A stretch of 29,875 bases of DNA. Source: Bacillota bacterium. Lineage in GTDB: Bacteria > Bacillota > Clostridia > Christensenellales > Aristaeellaceae. The translations under genes were made by a program, and so were the position numbers. Below, one piece after another: positions 1-7,146 of this stretch (position 1 is the first letter of the stretch; every line of letters begins with the position of its first letter). Location of the stretch: assembly GCA_023402355.1 (NCBI GenBank), contig JAEXCG010000081.1, positions 1 through 29,875 on the forward strand, in the 5' to 3' direction. The notes beneath the pieces are model-generated. The model made no database searches, was not told the origin of the DNA, and saw nothing but the letters and a program-made list of their open reading frames with translations.

Positions 1-1
1 A

Positions 2-61
2 ATTGAAAAATGGCTTTCGCAGCGTCTGCTCGTACTCGACGCGTATATCGAAGCGCTTTAA
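2..61 (+). CDS. 3' end of an upstream gene (partial)
   Basis: An open frame enters from the left edge and ends with TAA at 59-61. Its last residues read IEKWLSQRLLVLDAYIEAL. The composition looks like a real amphipathic protein C-terminus, and the stop lies 3 bases before the -35 box of the valS promoter, as expected for a gene boundary. The fragment is too short to assign a family. It could be a chance frame. Confidence 0.45.
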   Translation: MEKWLSQRLLVLDAYIEAL

Positions 62-64
62 CGC

Positions 65-93
65 TTGACATTCCCTGCTTCGGGCATTATAAT
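65..93 (+). promoter_or_regulatory. Sigma-A promoter of the valS operon
   Basis: A perfect TTGACA (65-70) and a perfect TATAAT (88-93) are separated by exactly 17 bases. Transcription would start near position 100, immediately upstream of the T-box leader. This is the strongest promoter match in the window. Confidence 0.93.
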
Positions 94-99
94 GACGAC

Positions 100-332
100 A
101 TATCATATTTCCCGTCGAAGAAGAGGAGTACGCGCGAAGGCCCCGAAGAGAGAGCGGTTCACCGGCTGCAAGACCGCTTGGGGAGGATAACGCGGAAGGT
201 CGCTTCCGAGGGCTGCGGGGTGAAGAAAAGTAGCTTCGCACGGGTCTGCCCGATACAGCTTTGAGGCGGCGTGAGCCGCGAAATAAGGTGGTACCACGGA
301 GCCCCTCCGTCCTTTGACGCGGGGGCTTTTTT
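100..332 (+). promoter_or_regulatory. T-box riboswitch (valine, GUC specifier) of valS
   Basis: A tRNA-sensing leader. Stem I can be folded: GAAG 117-120 pairs with CTTC 203-206, the AGTA bulge 127-130 faces GAAGGTC 195-201, CGCG 131-134 pairs with CGCG 191-194, and CCCC 141-144 pairs with GGGG 180-183. This places GTC (199-201) at the specifier position, a valine codon. The T-box sequence AAGGTGGTACCACGG lies at 285-299. Its TGGT (289-292) matches an ACCA tRNA end, as expected for tRNA-Val with discriminator A. It is followed by the competing terminator. Uncharged tRNA-Val should stabilise the antiterminator and switch on valS. The specifier placement is my manual folding; the T-box itself is secure. 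Confidence 0.93.
301..332 (+). terminator. T-box-controlled intrinsic terminator
   Basis: GCCCC (301-305) pairs with GGGGC (322-326), CGTC (308-311) pairs with GACG (316-319), and a run of six T follows at 327-332. Its 5' arm abuts the T-box sequence, so antiterminator and terminator are mutually exclusive. Confidence 0.88.
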
Positions 333-435
333 AATGTCTGAAAGTGAGCGGCGCGCTTGGGCGGACAACCTGCCGGGCGGCACCTCCGCCAGCAAGGCAT
401 GGAAACCCGGAAAGAAACGAAAAGGAGCAATCCCT

Positions 436-3066
436 ATGGAAACGGAAAAGAAGATTGAAATGGACAAGGTGTTCAGCCCGCAGGCGATCGAGGGCAGGCT
501 CTATCAGGAGTGGGAGGAAAACGGCTACTTTACCGCGCACCGCGACGAAGGGAAAAAGCCGTTCACGATCGTCATGCCCCCGCCCAACATCACCGGACAG
601 CTTCACATGGGCCACGCCATGGACGGCGTGATGCAGGACGCGCTGACCCGTTACCACCGCATGCTGGGCGACGCGACGCTGTGGCTGCCCGGCACCGATC
701 ACGCTTCCATCGCCACCGAGGTGAAGGTGGTGGAAAAGCTGCGCGAGCAGGGCATCAGCAAGGAAGAGCTGGGCCGCGAGAAGTTCCTGGAGCAGGTGTG
801 GGACTGGAAGCGCGAGTACGGCGGGCGCATCGCCCGTCAGACCCGCCGGCTGGGCGCGTCGTGCGACTGGTCGCGCGAGCGCTTTACCATGGACGAGGGC
901 TGCAACCGCGCCGTGGTGGAGGTGTTCAACCGCCTGTACGAAAAGGGGCTCATCTATCGGGGCGAGCGCATTATCAACTGGTGTCCGGTGTGCCGGACCG
1001 CGCTCTCGGACGCGGAGGTGGAGTTTGAGGAGCAGGCCTCGCACATCTGGCACATCCGCTATCCGGGCGCGAACGGAGACGTGGTCGTGGCGACGACCCG
1101 CCCCGAAACCATGTTGGGCGACACCGGCGTGGCCGTGAACCCGAACGACTCGCGTTATACGGACCTGGTGGGAAAGACCGTGACGCTGCCCCTCGTGAAC
1201 CGCGAAATTCCCATCGTGGCGGACGATTACGTGGATCTGGAGTTCGGCACCGGCGCCGTAAAGATGACCCCGGCGCACGACCCGAACGACTTCGAGGTGG
1301 CGCAGCGCCACAACCTGCAAATCCTCCGCGTGATGAACGACGACGGCACGATGAACGAGAACGCGGGCAAGTATCGGGGCATGAAGGCGCTGGACTGCCG
1401 CAAGGCCGTGGTGGAGGAGCTGAAGGCGCTGGGCCTGCTCGTCAAGGTCGAGGATTACAGCCACAACGTGGGCACCTGCTATCGCTGCCACACGACGGTG
1501 GAGCCGCTGGTGAGCCGCCAGTGGTTCGTGAAGATGAAGCCGCTCGCCGAGCCCGCCATCGCCGCCGTGCGCGAAGGCAAGACGAAATTCGTGCCCGAGC
1601 GCTTTGACAAGACCTACTTCAACTGGATGGAAAACATCCGCGACTGGTGTATCTCGCGCCAGCTCTGGTGGGGGCACCGCATTCCGGCCTGGTACTGCGA
1701 CGCATGCGGCGAGACCCTAGTGGCGCGCGAGACGCCTACGGTTTGCCCCAAGTGCGGCTGCACGCACCTTCATCAGGACGAGGACGTGCTCGACACCTGG
1801 TTCTCCTCCGCGCTGTGGCCGTTCTCCACGCTCGGCTGGCCGGACGAGACGGAGGATCTCAAGTACTTCTACCCGACGGACGTGCTGGTGACGGGCTACG
1901 ACATCATCTTCTTCTGGGTCGCGCGCATGATCTTCTCCGGCATCGAGCAGATGGGGAAGACGCCGTTCCACACCGTGCTGATTCACGGCCTGGTGCGCGA
2001 CGCGCAGGGGCGCAAGATGTCCAAGTCCCTGGGCAACGGCGTGGACCCGCTGGAGGTCATCGACCAGTACGGCGCGGACGCGCTGCGCTTCTCGCTGGTG
2101 ATGGGCGTATCGCCCGGAAACGACATGCGCTTTTCCACGGACAAGGTGGAGAGCGCGCGCAACTTCGCCAACAAGATCTGGAACGCCTCGCGCTTCGTGA
2201 TGATGAACCTGGACGGCTACGAGCCGCTTTCCGGCAAGGCGCTGGAGCTGCCCGACAAGTGGATTCTCACTCGTCTGGACGAAACCGTGCGGGAAGTCAC
2301 GGCGCACCTGGACGAGTACGATTTGGGCCTCGCGGCGGAGAAGATTTACGACTTCGCCTGGTCGGAGTTCTGCGACTGGTACATCGAACTGGCGAAGGCG
2401 CGGCTGCAGGGCGAGGGCAAGCAGACGGCCTGCGCGGTGCTGATTCACGTGCTCACGAGCATCTTGAAGCTGCTGCATCCCTTCATGCCGTTCCTGACGG
2501 ACGAGGTGTACCGGTACCTTCCGGGCACCGAGGGGACGATCATGCTCTCCGACTGGCCCAAACCTGAGGAAAAGACCTACCCTGAAGAGGCTGCGCAGAT
2601 GGAGGGCATCATGGACATCATCCGCGCGGTGCGCAACCTGCGCGCGGAGATGAACGTGGCTGTGGGACGCCGCGCGCACCTCATCCTCAGCCCGCGCGAG
2701 GGCTGGCGCGAGGCGCTGCGGGACGCGGAGCCGTACTTCAAGCGCCTGGCCTGGGTGAGCGAGCTCTCCCTGATGGAAGCGGGCGAGGCTGCGCCGGAAA
2801 AGACCGTGTCTGCGGTCAGCGCGGCTGCCGAGCTGTACATCCCGCTGGGCGATTTGGTGGACATCGCCAAGGAAATCGCACGCCTTGAAAAGGAGCTCAA
2901 GGGTCTGGAGGGCGAGATCGCCCGCGCGCAGGGCAAGCTGCAAAACCCCGGCTTCGTAAACAAGGCGCCCGCGGCGCTCGTGGAGCAGGAAAAGGCAAAG
3001 CTCGAGGTGAACCTGGGCATGCTCGAATCGCTCAAGGAGCGCATCGAGGGGCTCAGGAACATGTAA
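436..3066 (+). CDS. valS: Valine--tRNA ligase (ValRS)
   Basis: Class I aminoacyl-tRNA synthetase that charges tRNA-Val in the cytoplasm, 876 residues, normal for bacterial ValRS. The HIGH signature is HMGH at residues 57-60 after PPPNITGQL, and the second ATP-binding signature KMSKS is at 527-531. Cysteine pairs CPVC (183-186), CYRC (348-351), CDAC (421-424) and CPKC (437-440) suggest zinc sites in the insertions. The last ~65 residues are a charged coiled-coil arm typical of ValRS. I place the start at ATG 436 because AAAGGAG lies 8 bases upstream (421-427). The frame stays open back to 271 but would then run through the T-box terminator. Regulated by the upstream T-box. The stop overlaps the folC start (TAATG). 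Confidence 0.97.
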   Translation: METEKKIEMDKVFSPQAIEGRLYQEWEENGYFTAHRDEGKKPFTIVMPPPNITGQLHMGHAMDGVMQDALTRYHRMLGDATLWLPGTDHASIATEVKVVEKLREQGISKEELGREKFLEQVWDWKREYGGRIARQTRRLGASCDWSRERFTMDEGCNRAVVEVFNRLYEKGLIYRGERIINWCPVCRTALSDAEVEFEEQASHIWHIRYPGANGDVVVATTRPETMLGDTGVAVNPNDSRYTDLVGKTVTLPLVNREIPIVADDYVDLEFGTGAVKMTPAHDPNDFEVAQRHNLQILRVMNDDGTMNENAGKYRGMKALDCRKAVVEELKALGLLVKVEDYSHNVGTCYRCHTTVEPLVSRQWFVKMKPLAEPAIAAVREGKTKFVPERFDKTYFNWMENIRDWCISRQLWWGHRIPAWYCDACGETLVARETPTVCPKCGCTHLHQDEDVLDTWFSSALWPFSTLGWPDETEDLKYFYPTDVLVTGYDIIFFWVARMIFSGIEQMGKTPFHTVLIHGLVRDAQGRKMSKSLGNGVDPLEVIDQYGADALRFSLVMGVSPGNDMRFSTDKVESARNFANKIWNASRFVMMNLDGYEPLSGKALELPDKWILTRLDETVREVTAHLDEYDLGLAAEKIYDFAWSEFCDWYIELAKARLQGEGKQTACAVLIHVLTSILKLLHPFMPFLTDEVYRYLPGTEGTIMLSDWPKPEEKTYPEEAAQMEGIMDIIRAVRNLRAEMNVAVGRRAHLILSPREGWREALRDAEPYFKRLAWVSELSLMEAGEAAPEKTVSAVSAAAELYIPLGDLVDIAKEIARLEKELKGLEGEIARAQGKLQNPGFVNKAPAALVEQEKAKLEVNLGMLESLKERIEGLRNM

Positions 3067-4370
3067 TGATGATTGAAAAGATAGACGAAGCGCTCTCGTT
3101 CATCCATGGGCTGTACGCGACCGGAGCGAAGAGCGGGCTTGCAAACATGCGCGCGTTGCTTTCGCGCCTGGGCGATCCCCAGGCGCGGCTTCGGATGGTG
3201 CACGTCGCGGGCACGAACGGCAAGGGATCGACCTGCGCGATGCTCGAAGCCATCCTGCGCGCGGCGGGCTACCGGACGGGGCTCTACACCTCGCCCTACC
3301 TGCAGGTCTATCACGAGCGCATCCGCCTGAACGGTCTGCCCATCGAAGACGCGGCGCTGACCGATCTCGTGCGGAAAACCGCGCCCGTGGTGGAGCAGCT
3401 CGCGCGGGAGGGCGTGAACGTCACCGAGTTCGAGTACGGCACGGCGCTGGCCCTGTGCGCGTTTGCACAGGCGCGCGTGGACGTCGCGGTGATCGAGGTC
3501 GGACTCGGCGGACGGCTCGATCCCACGAACGTCATCACGCCGCTGCTTTGCGCGATCACCGCCATCGGCATGGATCACATGCAGTATTTAGGCGACACGA
3601 TCGAGGCCATCGCGGGCGAAAAGGCGGGCATCGTCAAGCCCGGCGTGCCCGTCGTCGTCTCACGCATGGAGGAATCCGCGCGGCGCGTCATCGCGGCGAC
3701 GGCGGAGCGGGCGGGCGCGCCCGCGCTGTTCCTGGACGGAAAAGAAGCGATCTACCTGTCGGAGGGCGCGCGCGGACAGCGCATTCGCTTTGAATTGGGG
3801 GACTTTCTGCTCAGCGACGCGGAGCTCGCGCTGCCGGGCGCGCATCAACTTGACAACGCCGCCTGCGCGCTTGCCTGCGCACTGAAGCTGCGGGAGATTG
3901 GATTTACAATTTCGGATGCCGCCCTGCGCGCTGGGCTGTCTCGCGTGCGCTGGCCCGGCAGGCTGGAGTGGGTCGGAAACGTGCTGCTCGACGGCGCGCA
4001 CAATCCGCAGGGCGTGGGCGTGCTGCGCGCGTACCTGCGCCGCCACCTCGACCCCGCGCACACGCTGCTCCTGACCGGCATGCTGGCGGACAAGGACGTG
4101 AGCGGCATGTGCGCCCAGCTCGCTACTTGCGCCCGCGCGGTGGTGACCGCGCCGCCGCCCGTGCCGCGCGCGATGGCGCCGCAGGAGCTGGCCGAACGCT
4201 TTGCCCAGGCGGGCGCGCATGAAGTAACCGCGTGCGCGGACGCCGAATCCGCGCTGGAAAGCGCCCGGCGCCTCGCGGGGCCGGACGACGTGATCGTCTG
4301 CGCGGGTTCGCTTTACCTGATCGGAACGCTGCGCACGCTGCTGTGCGGGGAGGAAGAACATGGCCTTTGA
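3066..4370 (+). CDS. folC: Bifunctional folylpolyglutamate synthase / dihydrofolate synthase
   Basis: Mur-ligase-like ATP enzyme that adds glutamate to folates (and, in many bacteria, makes dihydrofolate from dihydropteroate), 434 residues. The N-terminal region has HVAGTNGKGST with the P-loop at 49-55. Further FolC signatures are DHMQYLG followed by EKAGIVKPG, and DGAHNPQG in the C-terminal part. The start codon shares one base with the valS stop, so translation is probably coupled; a second ATG follows directly at 3069. The valS-folC order is common in Firmicutes. Its last 11 bases overlap rsmH. No separate promoter is visible, so it should follow valS control. Confidence 0.95.
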   Translation: MMIEKIDEALSFIHGLYATGAKSGLANMRALLSRLGDPQARLRMVHVAGTNGKGSTCAMLEAILRAAGYRTGLYTSPYLQVYHERIRLNGLPIEDAALTDLVRKTAPVVEQLAREGVNVTEFEYGTALALCAFAQARVDVAVIEVGLGGRLDPTNVITPLLCAITAIGMDHMQYLGDTIEAIAGEKAGIVKPGVPVVVSRMEESARRVIAATAERAGAPALFLDGKEAIYLSEGARGQRIRFELGDFLLSDAELALPGAHQLDNAACALACALKLREIGFTISDAALRAGLSRVRWPGRLEWVGNVLLDGAHNPQGVGVLRAYLRRHLDPAHTLLLTGMLADKDVSGMCAQLATCARAVVTAPPPVPRAMAPQELAERFAQAGAHEVTACADAESALESARRLAGPDDVIVCAGSLYLIGTLRTLLCGEEEHGL

Positions 4371-5295
4371 ACACGTGAGCGTCCTGCTCGATGAAACGCT
4401 CGAATGGCTCGCGCCCCGGGACGGCGGCGTCTACGTGGACGGAACGCTGGGCGGCGGCGGCCACTCGCAGCACATCCTTTCGGCCTGCGCCCCGAACGGG
4501 CATTTGTACGGCATCGACCGGGACGCGGACGCCATCGCCGCGGCGACGGCCCGCTTGGGCGCTTCTCCCTGCTTTACGGCGATCCGCGGGAACTTCCACG
4601 ACGTAAATGCGTTGCTCGCGGAGCAGGGCGTCGGGCGGATCGACGGCATGCTGCTGGACCTGGGCGTGAGCAGCTACCAGCTGGACACGGCGGAGCGCGG
4701 CTTTTCCTACCACGAGGACGCGCCGCTGGACATGCGCATGGACAGGAGCCAGCCGCTCACCGCGCGAGACATCGTGAATACCTACACGGAGCAGGAGCTT
4801 TCCCACATCCTATTGGACTATGGCGAGGAAAAATGGGCGGCGCGCATCGCGAAGATCATCTGCGAGCACCGCGCGCAGGCACAGATCGAGACCACCGCCG
4901 ACCTGGTGCGCTGCGTAGACGCGGCCATCCCCAGGAAGATCCGCATGCAGGACGAGGGGCACAGCGCCCGGCGCACCTTTCAGGCGCTTCGCATCGCGGT
5001 GAACGACGAGCTCGCCCCGCTGGAACGGGTGGTCGAGGACGTCGTCTCGCTGCTCGCGCCCGGCGGGCGGCTTTGCGTCATCACCTTTCACTCGCTTGAA
5101 GACCGCATCGTCAAGCACACGATGCGAAGGCTGCAAAACCCGTGCACCTGCCCGCCCAAAGCGCCGATCTGCACCTGCGGGAAGAAACCGCTGGTGCGCG
5201 TGCTGGCGGGCGGCGGGGTGAAACCCTCGCCGGAGGAAGTTTCGCGCAACCCTCGTTCGCGCAGCGCGAAGCTTCGCGTATGCGAAAAACTGTAA
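4360..5295 (+). CDS. rsmH: 16S rRNA (cytosine(1402)-N(4))-methyltransferase RsmH (MraW)
   Basis: SAM-dependent methyltransferase acting on C1402 of 16S rRNA, 311 residues, the usual length. It begins MAFEHVSVLLDETLEWL, with the SAM-binding VDGTLGGGGHS at 26-36, then LLDLGVSS and YHEDAPLDMRMD, and ends with FHSLEDRIVK and a cysteine-rich CTCPPKAPICTCGKKP segment, all diagnostic. The start overlaps folC by 11 bases, with GGGGAGGAAG as ribosome binding site inside folC. In most Firmicutes rsmH follows mraZ and precedes ftsL in the division cluster; here it sits between folC and comF. Confidence 0.96.
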   Translation: MAFEHVSVLLDETLEWLAPRDGGVYVDGTLGGGGHSQHILSACAPNGHLYGIDRDADAIAAATARLGASPCFTAIRGNFHDVNALLAEQGVGRIDGMLLDLGVSSYQLDTAERGFSYHEDAPLDMRMDRSQPLTARDIVNTYTEQELSHILLDYGEEKWAARIAKIICEHRAQAQIETTADLVRCVDAAIPRKIRMQDEGHSARRTFQALRIAVNDELAPLERVVEDVVSLLAPGGRLCVITFHSLEDRIVKHTMRRLQNPCTCPPKAPICTCGKKPLVRVLAGGGVKPSPEEVSRNPRSRSAKLRVCEKL

Positions 5296-5327
5296 GGAAT
5301 CGCCGCACCTGGAAGGGGGAGTGGGCC

Positions 5328-5975
5328 GTGCTGCACGAATGGAGGACGGCGCTGCTCTCCCTTTTGTTCCCGATGGAAACGCGCTGCATCGCCTGCGGCA
5401 GGCCGATCGAACGGGGCGAAATGTGCCCGCGCTGCGCGCACGCATGGGAGCAGGCGCTCCCCACGGCGCAGGCCCCGCAGGTCGAGGGCGCGGATTGGAC
5501 GGCCAGCGGGCTCCCCTATGCACAGGTGGTCCGCGGCACGATCCATCGCTTCAAGTTTGAATGCGTGCGCGCGGCCGCGGCGGCGCTGGCCGCTCCGATG
5601 ATCCGGCTGCTGCCGGGGGACGTGGACGCGCTCGTGCCCGTGCCGCTGCATAGGCGGCGGGAACGCTGGCGCGGCTTCAACCAGGCGCGGCTGCTCTGCG
5701 AGCACATCGCGCAGGCGTGCGGCGTGCAGGTGCTGGACGCCCTGGAGCGGCCCCGCAGAACGCGCGAACAGGCCAAGCTGGATGCCGATGCGCGCGCTGA
5801 AAACGTGCGGGGGAGCATCCGCGTCCGCATGGACGTTACGGGGCTTCGGCTGGTCGTCGTGGACGACGTGGTGACGACGGGATCTACGGCGGCGGAGTGC
5901 GTGCGCGCGCTCAAGGCCGCCGGCGCGTCGTGGGTGGGCGTGCTGTGCGCCGCGCACCCAAAACGGATTGATTAG
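5328..5975 (+). CDS. comF: ComF-family phosphoribosyltransferase-like protein
   Basis: A ComF/ComFC-type protein of 215 residues. An N-terminal zinc-finger pair (C20, C23, C33, C36) is followed by a type I phosphoribosyltransferase domain with the PRPP loop VVVDDVVTTGST at 176-187. Members take part in DNA uptake in competent bacteria, but many hosts without known competence carry them, so the role here is open. I chose GTG 5328 because AAGGGGGAG ends 6 bases upstream. An in-frame ATG at 5280 lies inside rsmH and lacks a good ribosome binding site. It follows rsmH by 32 bases and is probably the last gene of the valS transcript. Confidence 0.88.
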   Translation: MLHEWRTALLSLLFPMETRCIACGRPIERGEMCPRCAHAWEQALPTAQAPQVEGADWTASGLPYAQVVRGTIHRFKFECVRAAAAALAAPMIRLLPGDVDALVPVPLHRRRERWRGFNQARLLCEHIAQACGVQVLDALERPRRTREQAKLDADARAENVRGSIRVRMDVTGLRLVVVDDVVTTGSTAAECVRALKAAGASWVGVLCAAHPKRID

Positions 5976-6223
5976 GCGACTGGGCGGCGCCGATGGCAGG
6001 GTTTCACCCACGCTGATAGAAAGTCCGGCCGCGGAGGCGGCGGCGCGGACATGGAGCGAGCCGTGCGGGTAAGGTAAAGGCCCGTTCCACCAGCGCCGGA
6101 CGGATTCTGAACGACCCTTCCGCAATTTCAGTGTTCATTTTACAAAATTCGTGCAAGTATGTTGTATCTTGTGCTGAAATCGTGTATACTGAAACTAGGA
6201 AATGCCAAAGGAAGGGTGGTTCT
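5976..6223. other. Intergenic region, no gene recognised
   Basis: This 248-base gap holds a GC-rich segment with a hairpin at 6023-6050 (GTCCG/CGGAC outer, CCGC/GCGG inner) but no T-run, so it is not a standard terminator. The last ~60 bases are AT-rich and contain the promoter of the next gene. No open frame or known RNA family is convincing. Confidence 0.5.
6162..6190 (+). promoter_or_regulatory. Probable promoter of the cytidylate-kinase-like gene
   Basis: TATACT (6185-6190) is a 5/6 match to the -10 box, 17 bases after a weak TTGTAT (6162-6167), in an AT-rich island of otherwise GC-rich DNA. The predicted start of transcription near 6197 supports the downstream start codon at 6224. Confidence 0.55.
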
Positions 6224-6853
6224 ATGGAAACGTATGTAATCACGATCGCGCGCGAACTGGGCAGCGGCGGCAGCCGTATCGGGCGGATGCTCGCCCAGCG
6301 CCTCGGCTACGGCCTTTACGATCGCGAGATATTGAAGCTGGCCGCCATCGACAGCGGCATCGGGGAGGAAGTCTTCAGCCGCGGGGACGAGCAGATGACC
6401 CGCTTCAACCTCTTCCGCGCCGTGCGCATGGCCAACGACGGAAAGTTCGTGCCCTCGCCGCCCGATCAGGACGATCAGATATCCGACGAGAACCTCTTCC
6501 GCTATCAGGCGCGCGTCATCCGGCAAATCGCGGACGACGAGAACTGCGTCATCGTCGGGCGCTGCGGGGACTACATCCTGCGCAACCATCCCAACGTGCT
6601 CAACGTCTTCGTGCACGCGCCGCTAGATCAGCGCATCGCCTCCATCATGGAGGTGGAGGGTATCGACGCGACGGAGGCGGAGCGGCGAATCCGCCGGACC
6701 GACAAGCGGCGCGCCGAATACTATCGCTTCTTTACCGGGCTCGACTGGCAGGACGCCAAGCACTACGACCTTTGCCTCAACACCGGCAAGGTATCCTTCG
6801 AGACGGGCGTGGACATGATCGAGGCCTGCCTGAAGCTGCGCTTTAAGCTGTAA
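6224..6853 (+). CDS. Cytidylate kinase-like family protein
   Basis: 209 residues. The N-terminus METYVITIARELGSGG contains the glycine-rich nucleotide-binding loop (RELGSGGSRIG, 10-20) typical of the cytidylate-kinase-like family. The later segments VIVGRCGDYIL and RIRRTDKRRAEYYRFFTG also fit. Members are widespread in Firmicutes as second, divergent Cmk-like proteins; substrate and role are mostly untested, so this should not be read as the essential CMP kinase. GGAAGGG (6210-6216) precedes ATG 6224 by 7 bases. The gene stands alone and converges on the minus-strand ABC operon. Confidence 0.87.
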   Translation: METYVITIARELGSGGSRIGRMLAQRLGYGLYDREILKLAAIDSGIGEEVFSRGDEQMTRFNLFRAVRMANDGKFVPSPPDQDDQISDENLFRYQARVIRQIADDENCVIVGRCGDYILRNHPNVLNVFVHAPLDQRIASIMEVEGIDATEAERRIRRTDKRRAEYYRFFTGLDWQDAKHYDLCLNTGKVSFETGVDMIEACLKLRFKL

Positions 6854-6879
6854 TAGGATGCTGTTATAGGAACCTGAAA

Positions 6880-6920
6880 AGGGGCCCGCGGGGAAACTTT
6901 TCGTTTCTCCGCGGGCCCCT
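6880..6920. terminator. Terminator-like palindromic hairpin, outer arm of repeat copy A
   Basis: AGGGGCCCGCGG (6880-6891) pairs with CCGCGGGCCCCT (6909-6920), and the inner bases GAAAC/GTTTC extend the stem. The short T-run lies on the minus-strand side (TTTT complementary to 6877-6880), so it could end minus-strand transcripts of the ABC operon. It could also slow plus-strand transcripts from the kinase-like gene. A near-identical hairpin lies at 7099-7139. Confidence 0.7.
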
Positions 6921-7097
6921 CAGACTGATGACAAACCCATCGAAGACAGACAAACCCAAAGCCGTCTGCAAGACTGCAATCGTATCGCCCGGCTTTGCCG
7001 GGCGGGCGGGGCTTTTTCACTCCGCAAAACAGTTTTGCGGAGTGAAAAAATCACCCGTAAACTCGACAAAGTGGCGTACGCCACTTTGTCGACGCGC

Positions 7098-7140
7098 AAG
7101 GGGCCCGCAGGGAAACGTTTCGTTTCTCCGCGGGCCCCTT
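7098..7140. terminator. Terminator-like hairpin just downstream of the ABC operon
   Basis: AAGGGGCCCGC (7098-7108) pairs with GCGGGCCCCTT (7130-7140), and the inner GAAACG/CGTTTC extends the stem. It starts 6 bases after the stop of the minus-strand ABC gene. There is only a very short T-run on either strand, so termination may need the whole repeat block. Confidence 0.6.
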
Positions 7141-7146
7141 GCCGCG

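Larger units (their letters stand above)
6880..7140 (-). repeat. Structured intergenic repeat, copy A
   Basis: A 261-base block between two convergent genes made almost entirely of inverted repeats. In order there is: hairpin 6880-6920; a core of about 94 bases at 6919-7012 shared with copy B; a 17-bp-arm near-palindrome at 7014-7048 (CACTCCGCAAAAC/GTTTTGCGGAGTG); a perfect 30-base palindrome at 7063-7092; and hairpin 7098-7140. The first and last hairpins match at 39 of 41 positions. Read on the minus strand it begins 6 bases after the stop of the ABC gene, so it forms the 3' untranslated region of that operon. It carries no credible coding frame. Confidence 0.85.

Noticed and set aside
271..435. 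In-frame 55-codon upstream extension of valS
   Set aside because: It would start before the T-box terminator and read through the antiterminator. ATG 436 has a proper ribosome binding site and the normal ValRS N-terminus.
5990..6100. Possible RNase P RNA, from GAAAGTCCGG and a GGTAAGG-like motif
   Set aside because: The gap is far too short for a bacterial RNase P RNA (about 350-400 bases), and the other universally conserved blocks are absent.
6763..7020. Small minus-strand peptide frame resembling a second one at 10757-11030
   Set aside because: The similarity (GKAGRY and VCHQ segments) comes from the shared repeat core. There is no ribosome binding site and the substitutions fit a folded non-coding repeat better than coding.
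6880..7140. CRISPR array or insertion sequence
   Set aside because: There are no regularly spaced direct repeats with spacers and no transposase frame. Target-site duplications could not be seen at the ends of either copy.
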